NCBI GenBank assembly: GCA_012274165.1
Contig: JAAPAA010000243.1
Coordinates: 1-7,761, forward strand
DNA from: Thiobacillaceae bacterium
GTDB lineage: Bacteria > Pseudomonadota > Gammaproteobacteria > Burkholderiales > Thiobacillaceae
DNA: 7,761 bases
Reading direction: 5' to 3'
Part shown: piece after piece, positions 1-6,149 of the stretch
Layout of the letters: every line of letters starts with the position of its first letter
How positions within the stretch are numbered: position 1 is the first letter of the stretch
Program-made: the position numbers and the translations under genes
Notes under the pieces: model-generated
Databases searched by the model: none
The model's input: only the letters and a program-made list of their open reading frames with translations
What the model was told of the DNA's origin: nothing

Positions 1-254
1 CCCCCTCCGGCAGACCTGGGCGCATTACGAGAACGAATTGGAGCGCCCGCTTTCCGGCGTTGAAGTCAGGGTTTCGGAGGACCGCTTTGGGTCGAAAGCG
101 CCTAGTGGTTGCGTTTAGCGGCTGTCGGCCATTTGCGGACATTCATTACTGGCCGGTTTGGAGGAGCGAAATTCGAATCCCCAGGCAACAGCCGTCGACC
201 GGGCGACCCGGCCGTCACGCCGCTGCAGTACGCCGCAGGTAATGAATCAGTAGG
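1..254. other. Left-edge region with no recognised gene
   Basis: No family is recognised here in any frame. One frame is open from the left edge and ends at a TAG at 116-118, giving about 38 residues that match nothing I know; it could be the tail of a gene outside the window, but that is unsupported. A small perfect hairpin, CGCTTT-GGGTCG-AAAGCG, lies at 83-100 with no T-run after it, so it is not a convincing terminator. In the frame of the downstream membrane-protein remnant there is a TGA at 243-245, so that remnant cannot extend further left. Confidence 0.4.
83..100. repeat. Small perfect hairpin (6-bp stem, 6-nt loop)
   Basis: CGCTTT at 83-88 and AAAGCG at 95-100 are exact reverse complements around the loop GGGTCG. 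The stem has no downstream T-tract on either strand. It may be a degenerate intergenic repeat or a weak structural element; no function can be assigned. Confidence 0.4.
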
Positions 255-260
255 CTCGTC

Positions 261-681
261 GTGCCGACGGCCGCGGTGTCGGTCCAGAGCATCGTGCGGC
301 CAAAGGTCGAATGGCTTTACTGGATCACGATCCTCTTCTCGCAAACTTTGGGCACCGCGCTGGGCGACTGGCTGGCGGGCACCGACCGTGGCGGGGCTCG
401 GGTTGGGTTACGAACGTGGCGCACTCGTCTTCGCTGGCGGACTGCTGATCGTCGCGGCGCTGTACTTCTGGACCAAGGTGTCGCACACGCTGCTGTTCTG
501 GGCCGCTTTCATCCTCACGCGGCCACTGGGGGCCACGGTGGGTGACTTCCTGGACAAGCCGGTGGCGCAAGGCGGGCTGCAACTCAGTCGCCTGTACGCG
601 TCGCTGGCGCTGCTGCTGTTCATGGGCGCCTGCATTTTTGTCATCCCGCAGCGCGCGGCGCCGACGAGTCGCAATACGTGA
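261..681 (+). pseudogene. Remnant of COG4705-like multi-pass membrane protein, truncated and frameshifted
   Basis: Two overlapping frames together encode the C-terminal half of a COG4705-type integral membrane protein of unknown function. The first (from GTG at 261) gives KVEWLYWITILFSQTLGTAL and then GDWLAGT. The second, one base out of phase, gives LGYERGALVFAGG, HTLLFWAAFILTRPLGATVG and ends at TGA 679-681. Four hydrophobic segments are visible. The frame changes at the GGGG run at 393-396: dropping one G gives a continuous reading through GGLGLGYERG. Intact family members are, from memory, roughly 250 residues; only about 139 remain, and a TGA at 243-245 blocks extension upstream. So the N-terminal membrane segments are lost. 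The one-base shift alone could be a sequencing error, but the missing front half cannot. It converges on the methyltransferase gene. Confidence 0.7.
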
Positions 682-804
682 AGTTCGTGCTAGCAGACTG
701 CCCGCCTCGGGGAAAGCTGGATGGCTCACTAACCGCCGGCTCTGCATCGTGAGCGCTGCTTTCGGCGGCGGATTCAACCGGTCGATGTGCCTCCGGCTCG
801 GCAG

Positions 805-1821
805 CTACATGCCCGTCCGACACAGAAAAATCCGGTACTCCCCGGCATCGAAGACGCTGCAGGCTCGCAGGCCGCAGCGTTCGAAGAGCGCGTGCAGCTC
901 GTTGACAGTGCGCTCTAGCCCTCCCAGGCCCACAAGCATGTTGAGGTCGGCCCGCACATCGGCTTCGTGCGGAGAATCATCGTCGATCGCACGTTCGATC
1001 ACGGCCAGCCGGGCGTCGGCCTTCATCGCCCGCCTGCACTCGCGCAGCAAACGTTCGGCCTGGGCGTCTGCCCAGTTGTGGAGGATGCTTTTCAGCAGAT
1101 AGATGTCTGCGCCCGCAGGCACTTCGCGGAAAAAATCCCCCTGCGCTACGGTGCAGCGGGCGATGACGCCGACCTGCGTCAGATGCTCCCGAGCCGTGGG
1201 GAGCGCGTGGTTCTGCTCGAGCAGAACACCAGTCGTTTCGGGACGGGCCAGTAGCACCTGGCCGAGCAGCTCGCCACGTCCTCCCCCGATATCGATGACC
1301 TTGCAAGCAGCCGCGCCGCGCAGGCACGCAATCACTGCCGGTCCGACTGCCGCTGAGAGCTGCGCCATCGCCGAGTGAAAGACGTGAGCCGCACCGGCTG
1401 AAGCGGCGTGAACCTCGTAGCCGCTGGCTGGCGCGAAGCGCTCTCGCATGGGGCGGCCTTCGCGAACAGCTTCGGTCAGAGCTCCCCACGTTCGCCACTG
1501 GAGGTCGCCCGCCCACCATCGCACCCAGTCCGCGAGGGACTCACCCCCGTCGCCAGAATTCAGCAACTGGCCCATCGGTGTCAGCGCGAAGCCCGCGTCG
1601 CTCTCTCGAATCAGGCCCAGAACGCGAAGGCCCCGAAGCAAGCGCCGCAGGGCGCCCTGGTCTGCGCCGACTTCTGTAGCGAGCTCTTGCAGTCCGACAG
1701 GGTCGCCCTGGCAGAGCCGGTCCGCAATTCCGAGCAATACCATCGCGTAAATGGCCTGCGTTCGCCAGCTGCTGCCGATCAGGGCGAGCAACCGGCTGCG
1801 GTCTGCCGCTGCAGTGGTCAA
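805..1821 (-). CDS. SAM-dependent O-methyltransferase, plant-type family with N-terminal dimerisation domain
   Basis: A 338-residue protein of the usual length for class-I O-methyltransferases of the acetylserotonin/hydroxyneurosporene (CrtF-like) type. Residues about 10-90 form the winged-helix dimerisation domain (WRTQAIYAMVLLGIADRL, then LLRGLRVLGLI and FALTPMG). The SAM-binding glycine loop is VIDIGGGRGELL at 175-186; GDF at 228-230 follows. SILHNW at 245-250 places His248 as the likely catalytic base, and LNMLVGLGGLERT near 293-305 matches the family's C-terminal signature. It should transfer a methyl group from SAM to a hydroxyl on a small, probably aromatic or isoprenoid, cytoplasmic substrate that cannot be named. 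The start is TTG at 1821-1819, because the first helix of the dimerisation domain lies upstream of the first internal Met. Minus-strand GGAAA at 1830-1826 is a plausible ribosome site. The start overlaps the stop of the binding-protein gene (TTGA), so the two are probably co-translated. Confidence 0.88.
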   Translation of the reverse strand: MTTAAADRSRLLALIGSSWRTQAIYAMVLLGIADRLCQGDPVGLQELATEVGADQGALRRLLRGLRVLGLIRESDAGFALTPMGQLLNSGDGGESLADWVRWWAGDLQWRTWGALTEAVREGRPMRERFAPASGYEVHAASAGAAHVFHSAMAQLSAAVGPAVIACLRGAAACKVIDIGGGRGELLGQVLLARPETTGVLLEQNHALPTAREHLTQVGVIARCTVAQGDFFREVPAGADIYLLKSILHNWADAQAERLLRECRRAMKADARLAVIERAIDDDSPHEADVRADLNMLVGLGGLERTVNELHALFERCGLRACSVFDAGEYRIFLCRTGM

Positions 1822-2771
1822 GTCGTTTCCAGTTGGTATTCGCGAATGAGCTGCGCCCAGTCCGCACGATCAGCACTCGCGCGGACTTGCATGTCCGCAG
1901 GACCGATGACATCAACCATGACGGCCCTGGATTCGAGCTCTGACCGCAAGGCGGAGCGGGAGAGTGCAGCACTGCAGTCCTGTGCGAGCTTGTTCACAAA
2001 GGCGGGGTCGGGCTTGCCCGGTGCGAAAACAGCTTGCCAGGTCGGTACATGCACGGACGGGTATCCCGCCTCGGCGATGGTGGGGGTCTCCGGGGCCAGG
2101 ACGGTGCGCCCTGTGAGGAGGGTTGCCAGCAGCTTGAGCTTGCCTTCTCTCACTTGGGGAAGAGCGGCCGCCAGTGGCCCGAACATGACGTGCACGCGTC
2201 CTACCAGCAAGTCCGGCATCGCCTGCGACGCGCCCTTGTAGGGAACCCTGACAAGTTGCACGCCCGTTGCACGCATGAACTGGTTCGCGGCCATGAGTTC
2301 GCTGCCGGTGCTGCTGGCGAAGTTCAGTTGGCCCGGACGGGATCGCGCGAACTCGACGAACTGGGCGACGCTTGCCACGGGCAGCTGTTCGGTGGTGAAC
2401 ATGCCGAAGGCAAGATGTCCGATGCCGCTAATTGCCGTGAATTCAGCAGCGACATCGAGAGGCGGCTTCGCAAGTTGGCCCACACCCACCAGGGACGATG
2501 GAACCCAGAGCAAGGTCGATCCATCTCCCGCCGCCAGCGCAGCGCGCGCGGCAATCAAACCGTCAGCACCCGGTCGGTTGTCGATGATGATCGGGCGGCT
2601 CATGTCAGGGGCGATCCCTTGGACGAGCGCCCGAGCGACCTGATCCGAGGGCCCGCCTGCGGCGAACGGGACCAGCAGTCGGATCGGCCGCTGATCAGAC
2701 TGGCTCCAACTCACGTGAGAACCCGATGCGAGCCCGGCGACGACCGACTGGACAAAGATTCGACGTTTCAT
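1818..2771 (-). CDS. Bug/TctC-family tripartite tricarboxylate transporter substrate-binding protein
   Basis: A 317-residue periplasmic solute-binding protein of the Bug (TctC, PF03401) family. Residues 1 to about 24 are a signal peptide (MKRR, then a hydrophobic run, cleavage probably after SWSQS). Family motifs follow in order: PIRLLVPFAAGGPSDQVAR at 29-47, IIIDNRPGADGLIAARAAL near 61-79, VPYKGASQAMPDLLVGRVHV near 176-195, and PETPTIAEAGYPSV at 227-240. Known members bind carboxylates or similar small acids; the ligand here cannot be read. No TctA/TctB membrane subunits are adjacent, so it is an orphan, as most Bug proteins are. The ATG at 2771 is preceded by a purine-rich AGAAGGGA on the minus strand. 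It is divergent from a LysR-type regulator, which probably controls it, and overlaps the methyltransferase start downstream by 4 bp. Confidence 0.93.
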   Translation of the reverse strand: MKRRIFVQSVVAGLASGSHVSWSQSDQRPIRLLVPFAAGGPSDQVARALVQGIAPDMSRPIIIDNRPGADGLIAARAALAAGDGSTLLWVPSSLVGVGQLAKPPLDVAAEFTAISGIGHLAFGMFTTEQLPVASVAQFVEFARSRPGQLNFASSTGSELMAANQFMRATGVQLVRVPYKGASQAMPDLLVGRVHVMFGPLAAALPQVREGKLKLLATLLTGRTVLAPETPTIAEAGYPSVHVPTWQAVFAPGKPDPAFVNKLAQDCSAALSRSALRSELESRAVMVDVIGPADMQVRASADRADWAQLIREYQLETT

Positions 2772-2791
2772 GGCAGATCCCTTCTCAGGTC

Positions 2792-2808
2792 GTCATGCGG
2801 CGCATGAC
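2792..2808. promoter_or_regulatory. Perfect 17-bp inverted repeat in the leader of the binding-protein gene
   Basis: GTCATGC at 2792-2798 and GCATGAC at 2802-2808 are exact reverse complements around GGC. An overlapping shorter palindrome, GCATG-A-CATGC, runs from 2802 to 2812. The site lies 20 bp upstream of the binding-protein ATG on the minus strand, near or just downstream of the presumed transcription start, where a repressor or a leader hairpin could act. The arms are 13 bases apart by the T/A rule, so it does not fit T-N11-A. The factor is unknown. Confidence 0.45.
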
Positions 2809-2816
2809 ATGCACGA

Positions 2817-2845
2817 ATAGTAGGCAACGCAGCCAGGATCGGAAA
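2817..2845 (-). promoter_or_regulatory. Weak candidate promoter for the binding-protein/methyltransferase operon
   Basis: On the minus strand, TTTCCG (2845-2840) and TACTAT (2822-2817) are separated by 17 bp. They match the sigma-70 -35 and -10 consensus at 3 of 6 and 4 of 6 positions. Transcription would begin near 2810, inside the overlapping palindromes at 2792-2812. The match is modest and other placements are possible. Confidence 0.25.
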
Positions 2846-2866
2846 GAATACGGCGGAACAAGGCGG

Positions 2867-2885
2867 CTCTTACCGCGGGTAAGAG
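2867..2885. promoter_or_regulatory. Candidate LysR-type regulator operator (T-N11-A palindrome)
   Basis: CTCTTACC-GCG-GGTAAGAG is a perfect 19-bp inverted repeat with 8-bp arms. T at 2870 and A at 2882 are separated by 11 bases within the dyad, which fits the LysR-box rule. It lies 16 bp before the LysR start codon and about 95 bp upstream of the divergent binding-protein start. That is where an autoregulatory site that also activates the divergent promoter is normally found. Confidence 0.65.
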
Positions 2886-2901
2886 CAGAACAGGGGCGAA
2901 T

Positions 2902-3906
2902 ATGGGACTGGACCGGCTGAGGGCACTTGAGTATTTCGTTGCTGCGGCCCAGGGGGGAAGCTTCTCGGCTGCAGCACGCACTTGCGCCGTGACGGTCCCT
3001 GCCGTCATGAAATCCATCGCAGCGCTTGAGGCCAGCTTGGGCGCACGGCTGTTTGACCGTTCCACTCACGGGCTTGTGCTGACTTCGGTCGGTGAAAGCT
3101 TTCTTGATGACAGCAGGCCGGCCCTGGACAGCCTGTCGCGAGCATATGAAGCTGCCACTGCGTCCAACCGAAGGGAGTCAGGCACGGTGATCGTTCGAGC
3201 TCCCCAGCTCTTTTCGCGCCTGATCCTCGTTCCTGCGTTCCACCGTTTTCACTCTGCGCATCCCGCAATCCAGGTGGACCTGCGTCCGCTTGAGGCGTTG
3301 CAGATTACGAACTCGGACGGCGCCGGCGTGGACCTGCTGTTTGCTCTGGGCATTCCGGAGCTCGTTGACCTGGTCCAGCGGCCACTTGCACAGACGCGGC
3401 TGCTGGTCTGCGCATCACCGGAATATCTGGCGCGGCACGGCCGGCCGCAGAAACCCCGCGACCTCAACGAGCACCCGTGCCTGCAGGTCCGCAGCCCGGA
3501 AGGTACTGTGATCGACCTCTGGCACTTCGGCAGAGACGGCATCACCGAGAACGTTGCGGTGAGTGGCTACCTCGTGAGCGAGAGCCGGGACGTCATCTTG
3601 GAAGCAGTCCTCCAAGGACACGGCATCTCGCGGTTTGCAGATCTGTCGGTCTGGCCACATCTGGTCAGTGGCCGGCTTGAGCCCGTCCTGCTTGACTGGT
3701 CGTCCCTCGGGCCTCCGGTGCTCAGTGCCCTCTATCGGGCACCTTCTTTGAGGCAGCCGCGCGTTCGCGCAGTTCTTGACCACGTGGCAGGGATGGTGCG
3801 CGACCTCGAAGCTCAATGTCGCGCGCGTTTCCCGCAGGCCCCACCTGGTGGAAAGTCTTCGGGGGTGCAGCTGAGACCGGGGCGAATGTCCAAGCGCGTG
3901 TCTTGA
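2902..3906 (+). CDS. LysR-type transcriptional regulator, divergent from the binding-protein gene
   Basis: A 334-residue cytoplasmic DNA-binding regulator. The N-terminal winged helix-turn-helix covers residues about 4-63, with the family patterns LRALEYFVAAAQGGSFSAAA, SIAALEASLGARLFDRS and GLVLTSVGE. A linker helix follows, then the two-lobed effector domain from about 92 to 300, recognisable by VIVRAPQLFSRLILVPAFHR, DLLFALG, LLVCASPEYLARHGRP and VLQGHGISRFAD. The C-terminus runs about 30 residues past a typical LysR protein and is basic and probably disordered. ATG 2902 is preceded by AGGGGC at 2892-2897, so the start is well placed. Its gene is divergent from the Bug protein and methyltransferase genes, the standard layout for a regulator controlling its neighbour in response to a small-molecule ligand. 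The ligand is unknown. Confidence 0.93.
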   Translation: MGLDRLRALEYFVAAAQGGSFSAAARTCAVTVPAVMKSIAALEASLGARLFDRSTHGLVLTSVGESFLDDSRPALDSLSRAYEAATASNRRESGTVIVRAPQLFSRLILVPAFHRFHSAHPAIQVDLRPLEALQITNSDGAGVDLLFALGIPELVDLVQRPLAQTRLLVCASPEYLARHGRPQKPRDLNEHPCLQVRSPEGTVIDLWHFGRDGITENVAVSGYLVSESRDVILEAVLQGHGISRFADLSVWPHLVSGRLEPVLLDWSSLGPPVLSALYRAPSLRQPRVRAVLDHVAGMVRDLEAQCRARFPQAPPGGKSSGVQLRPGRMSKRVS

Positions 3907-3972
3907 AATTCGTTCGCTCTTCGTCCAAGGGCTCATCGCTGACATGATGATTTCCTCGTGACTTCCGCGTCG

Positions 3973-4037
3973 GGTCGTCTGCTCCCGTTCGCGCTTCGAG
4001 TTCGGCGATTTTCGGCCAGGAGCGGGCACTGACGACC
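3973..4037. repeat. Imperfect inverted repeat downstream of the LysR gene
   Basis: The 15 bases at 3973-3987 (GGTCGTCTGCTCCCG) pair with 4023-4037 at 12 of 15 positions, including seven consecutive outer pairs, around a 35-base loop. No T-run follows, so it is not a typical intrinsic terminator. It could help end LysR transcription or be incidental in this GC-rich DNA. Confidence 0.25.
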
Positions 4038-4208
4038 GACCGGTATGGAGGAGCAGGGATCTCACATCAAACGAATCTACGTCAATTCCCTAATCCTTTT
4101 ATCGCATAAACGTCAGTACCGCGCCGCGCTGAAAGTCCGGCTCAGCGCCATCAGACTGTCCGGCGCCTTGCTCCACCTTCGGCGCCGCAAATGGCGTCGC
4201 AGAGCACG

Positions 4209-4222
4209 ACTGTGATCACAGT
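4209..4222. promoter_or_regulatory. Perfect 14-bp palindrome ACTGTGATCACAGT
   Basis: The 14 bases are fully self-complementary, and GAGCAC (4202-4207) with GTGCTC (4221-4226) nearly extends the dyad outward apart from a 3-base bulge. It superficially resembles a CRP half-site pair, but the two halves abut with no 6-base spacer. It lies about 185 bp upstream of kaiC. It is a candidate operator for an unidentified dimeric regulator. Confidence 0.4.
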
Positions 4223-4272
4223 GCTCAGGTGGGCGCAGCTATGGGGCCGAACGCGCGAGCCGTCGCGCAACT

Positions 4273-4282
4273 AACGTACGTT
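4273..4282. promoter_or_regulatory. 10-bp palindrome AACGTACGTT abutting the FNR-type box
   Basis: AACGTACGTT is perfectly self-complementary and shares its last base with the first base of the FNR-type box. The contact suggests that a second protein could compete or cooperate with the FNR-family factor. No known consensus is matched with confidence. Confidence 0.3.
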
Positions 4283-4295
4283 TGACCTGCATCAA
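4282..4295. promoter_or_regulatory. FNR/Anr/Dnr-type binding site upstream of kaiC
   Basis: TTGAC-CTGC-ATCAA matches the FNR-family consensus TTGAT-N4-ATCAA at 9 of 10 defined positions with the correct 4-base spacer. FNR-type proteins (FNR, Anr, Dnr, FixK) activate or repress promoters when oxygen is low or nitric oxide is present. The centre is at 4288.5, 106 bp before the kaiC ATG. That leaves room for a start site 41 or 61 bp downstream, the usual activator distances. It is the only intergenic box seen near the kai genes and lies in their orientation, so control of kaiC is the simplest reading. Confidence 0.65.
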
Positions 4296-4327
4296 GTGCG
4301 GAGGGCCCGCCGGTGACGCGCCCCGCG

Positions 4328-4343
4328 CACAATAAAAATTGTG
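4328..4343. promoter_or_regulatory. A/T-rich inverted repeat in the kaiC leader or core promoter
   Basis: CACAAT-AAAA-ATTGTG is a perfect dyad with 6-bp arms in the only A/T-rich patch just upstream of kaiC. It lies 45-60 bp downstream of the FNR-type box, where a -10 element would be expected (for example TAAAAAT or TGTAAC). It may be part of the core promoter and an operator at the same time. No exact -10/-35 pair is claimed. Confidence 0.35.
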
Positions 4344-4394
4344 TAACGGTGTTGTGCCGGCGCCTTGCTCACCACCGGCTCATCGAGACGGAAC

Positions 4395-6149
4395 ATGAAG
4401 ACAAAGCCCTCCACCAAGCCCGCAACTCCCGCTGATCGCGGGATCCCAAAATGCCGCACCGGCATTACCGGCCTCGATGAGATCACCGCCGGCGGTCTGC
4501 CAGCAGGGCGGCCCACGCTCGTGTGCGGCAGCGCGGGAAGCGGCAAGACCATGTTGTCCCTGGAGTTCCTTATACGCGGCGCGTCGGAGTTCGGCGAGCC
4601 GGGTGTCTTCATGATGTTCGAGGAAAATGCGGCGGAGCTCACGGCCAATGTGCGCTCGATAGGTTTCGATCTCGCGAAGCTGGTGGCGCAGAAGAAGATC
4701 GTGCTCGACCACGTCGTCATCGAGCGCAGTCAGATCGAGGAGGCGGGCGAGTATGACCTGGAGGGCCTTTTCATCCGGCTCGGGCACGCCATCGATTCCA
4801 TCGGCGCCAAGCGCGTGGTACTCGATACCCTGGAGGCGCTGTTCTCGGAGCTGCCCAATCACGCGATTCTCCGCGCGGAATTGCACCGCCTGTTCCGCTG
4901 GCTGAAGGATCGCGGCATGACGGCCATCATCACCGGCGAGCGCGGGCAGGATTCGCTTACGCGCTACGGGCTGGAGGAGTATGTGGCCGACTGCGTGATC
5001 GTGCTCGACCAGCGGATGCGCGAGCAGATTAGTACCCGGCGGCTGCGCGTGATGAAGTATCGCGGCTCGGCGCACGGGACGAACGAATTCCCTTTCATCA
5101 TCGGCGAGCACGGGCTCTCGGTGTTGCCGATCACCTCGCTGCAACTCGATCACAAGGCCTCCGGCGACCGCATGACCTCAGGCATCCCCCGGCTCGATGA
5201 GATGCTCGGCGGCAAGGGCGTCTACCGCGGCACCAGCGTACTGGTGACCGGTTCGCCGGGTACGGGCAAGAGCAGCATCGGAGCGAAATTCGCCGATGCA
5301 TCGTGCCGTCGCGGCGAGCGCGCGCTGATCGTCGCCTACGAGGAATCGCCCGCTCAGATATTGCGCAACATGCGCTCCATCGGCATCGACCTCGCGCCGT
5401 GGGTGAAGAAAGGGCTGCTCCAGATTCACTCGTCACGTCCGACAATGCAGGGCCTGGAACAGCATCTGGTGATGATGCACGACACGGTGCTCGCCTTTCG
5501 ACCGAGCGTCATCATCGTCGATCCGATCAGCAGTCTCACGTTCGACCGCGGCGAGGCGGATGTCAAGCCGACTCTCATGCGGCTGATCGATTTCCTCAAA
5601 CGCGAGCAAATCACATCGATCTTCACAAGCCTGACCTCCGGCGACGGACCGACAGAGGCACCGGAGGCTTCGCTGCTTGGCGTGTCATCGCTGATGGACA
5701 CGTGGCTGCTTCTGCGCAATGTGGAGTTCAACGGCGAGCGCAACCGCACGATCTACGTGCTGAAATCGCGCGGTATGGCGCACTCGAACCAGGTGCGCGA
5801 ATTTGTCCTGAGCGATGCCGGAATCGACCTTGTCGATGTCTATCTGGGCGGCGATCGCGTGCTCACCGGCACGGCGCGCGTGGCGCAGGCGGCGAGCGAG
5901 CGCACCGCCATTGAGCTGCGCGAACAGGACCACGAGCGCAAGCTGAGGCAGCTCGCTAGCAAGCGAAAAGCCATCGAGGCTCAGATCGCGGCACTCCAGG
6001 CCGAGGGCGACGCGGAGGCGGCGGAAGTGCAGTTCGCCATTGCCCAGGAGACTTTCAAGGAAAAGAGTACGCAGCAAGATGCGAACGCGATGGCGGACCT
6101 GCGCGGCGGCATGAAGAGCGGCAAAGGGGTAATCAAGGCCAGCCGATGA
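4395..6149 (+). CDS. KaiC-family circadian-clock-type ATPase/kinase, two RecA-like domains
   Basis: A 584-residue two-domain KaiC protein. Domain 1 (about 17-245) has Walker A GSAGSGKT at 45-52, the catalytic pair EE at 76-77 and Walker B VVLD at 141-144. Domain 2 (about 258-490) has Walker A GSPGTGKS at 286-293, EE at 316-317 and Walker B SVIIVD at 371-376. SSLMDTWLLL starting at 431 aligns with the Synechococcus STITDTIILL phosphosite strand, so S431-S432 stand where Ser-Thr is autophosphorylated, and S426 where Thr426 is. It should form an ATP-binding hexamer that phosphorylates itself and binds KaiB. Residues about 498-565 are rich in Glu, Lys, Arg and Ala and probably form a coiled coil, unlike the KaiA-binding tail of cyanobacterial KaiC. 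The ATG at 4395 is chosen over an in-frame TTG at 4365 because the extra ten residues are not KaiC-like; its ribosome site (GAGACGGA, 4385-4392) is weak. The stop overlaps the next start (ATGA). Confidence 0.94.
   Translation: MKTKPSTKPATPADRGIPKCRTGITGLDEITAGGLPAGRPTLVCGSAGSGKTMLSLEFLIRGASEFGEPGVFMMFEENAAELTANVRSIGFDLAKLVAQKKIVLDHVVIERSQIEEAGEYDLEGLFIRLGHAIDSIGAKRVVLDTLEALFSELPNHAILRAELHRLFRWLKDRGMTAIITGERGQDSLTRYGLEEYVADCVIVLDQRMREQISTRRLRVMKYRGSAHGTNEFPFIIGEHGLSVLPITSLQLDHKASGDRMTSGIPRLDEMLGGKGVYRGTSVLVTGSPGTGKSSIGAKFADASCRRGERALIVAYEESPAQILRNMRSIGIDLAPWVKKGLLQIHSSRPTMQGLEQHLVMMHDTVLAFRPSVIIVDPISSLTFDRGEADVKPTLMRLIDFLKREQITSIFTSLTSGDGPTEAPEASLLGVSSLMDTWLLLRNVEFNGERNRTIYVLKSRGMAHSNQVREFVLSDAGIDLVDVYLGGDRVLTGTARVAQAASERTAIELREQDHERKLRQLASKRKAIEAQIAALQAEGDAEAAEVQFAIAQETFKEKSTQQDANAMADLRGGMKSGKGVIKASR

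Larger units (their letters stand above)
4160..4370 (+). repeat. 14-bp direct repeat pair flanking the kai promoter region
   Basis: CCGGCGCCTTGCTC occurs exactly at 4160-4173 and again at 4357-4370, 197 bp apart. The second copy ends 24 bp before the kaiC ATG. Exact 14-mers this close are unlikely by chance, but the sequence is GC-rich. It may mark a past insertion or duplication, or a paired binding site. Confidence 0.35.
3907..4394. other. 488-bp palindrome-rich intergenic region upstream of kaiC
   Basis: No convincing gene is present on either strand. The left half carries an imperfect long inverted repeat (3973-3987 with 4023-4037), and no clear terminator with a T-run follows the LysR gene. 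An A/T-rich patch at about 4065-4115 includes TTTAT-CGC-ATAAA (4098-4110). The right half holds several perfect dyads: 4209-4222, 4273-4282, an FNR-type box at 4282-4295, and 4328-4343. One 14-bp direct repeat spans the region. This density suggests the kai operon promoter is controlled by more than one factor. Confidence 0.6.

Noticed and set aside
2..118. C-terminal end of a gene entering from the left
   Set aside because: About 38 codons are open to a TAG, but the residues match no family I know and the length is compatible with chance.
2034..2807. Long plus-strand frame opposite the Bug gene
   Set aside because: It is antisense to an intact Bug protein with all family motifs and has no coherent domain.
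3907..3960. Intrinsic terminator after LysR
   Set aside because: No GC-rich hairpin followed by a T-run could be found.
3415..4065. 216-residue minus-strand frame overlapping the end of the LysR gene
   Set aside because: The frame is mostly antisense to the LysR effector domain. Its unique part is low-complexity and basic, with no family resemblance.
4211..4220. CRP-like site TGTGATCACA
   Set aside because: The half-sites TGTGA and TCACA match CRP, but CRP needs six bases between them and here there are none. It is kept only as an unassigned palindrome.
4365..4394. TTG start for kaiC giving ten more residues
   Set aside because: The extra residues are not KaiC-like and overlap the 14-bp repeat. 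ATG 4395 begins 16 residues before the conserved domain, as in relatives.
4380..5153. Long minus-strand open frame opposite kaiC
   Set aside because: It is antisense to well-conserved KaiC domain 1, contains no recognisable family, and results from high-GC codon bias.
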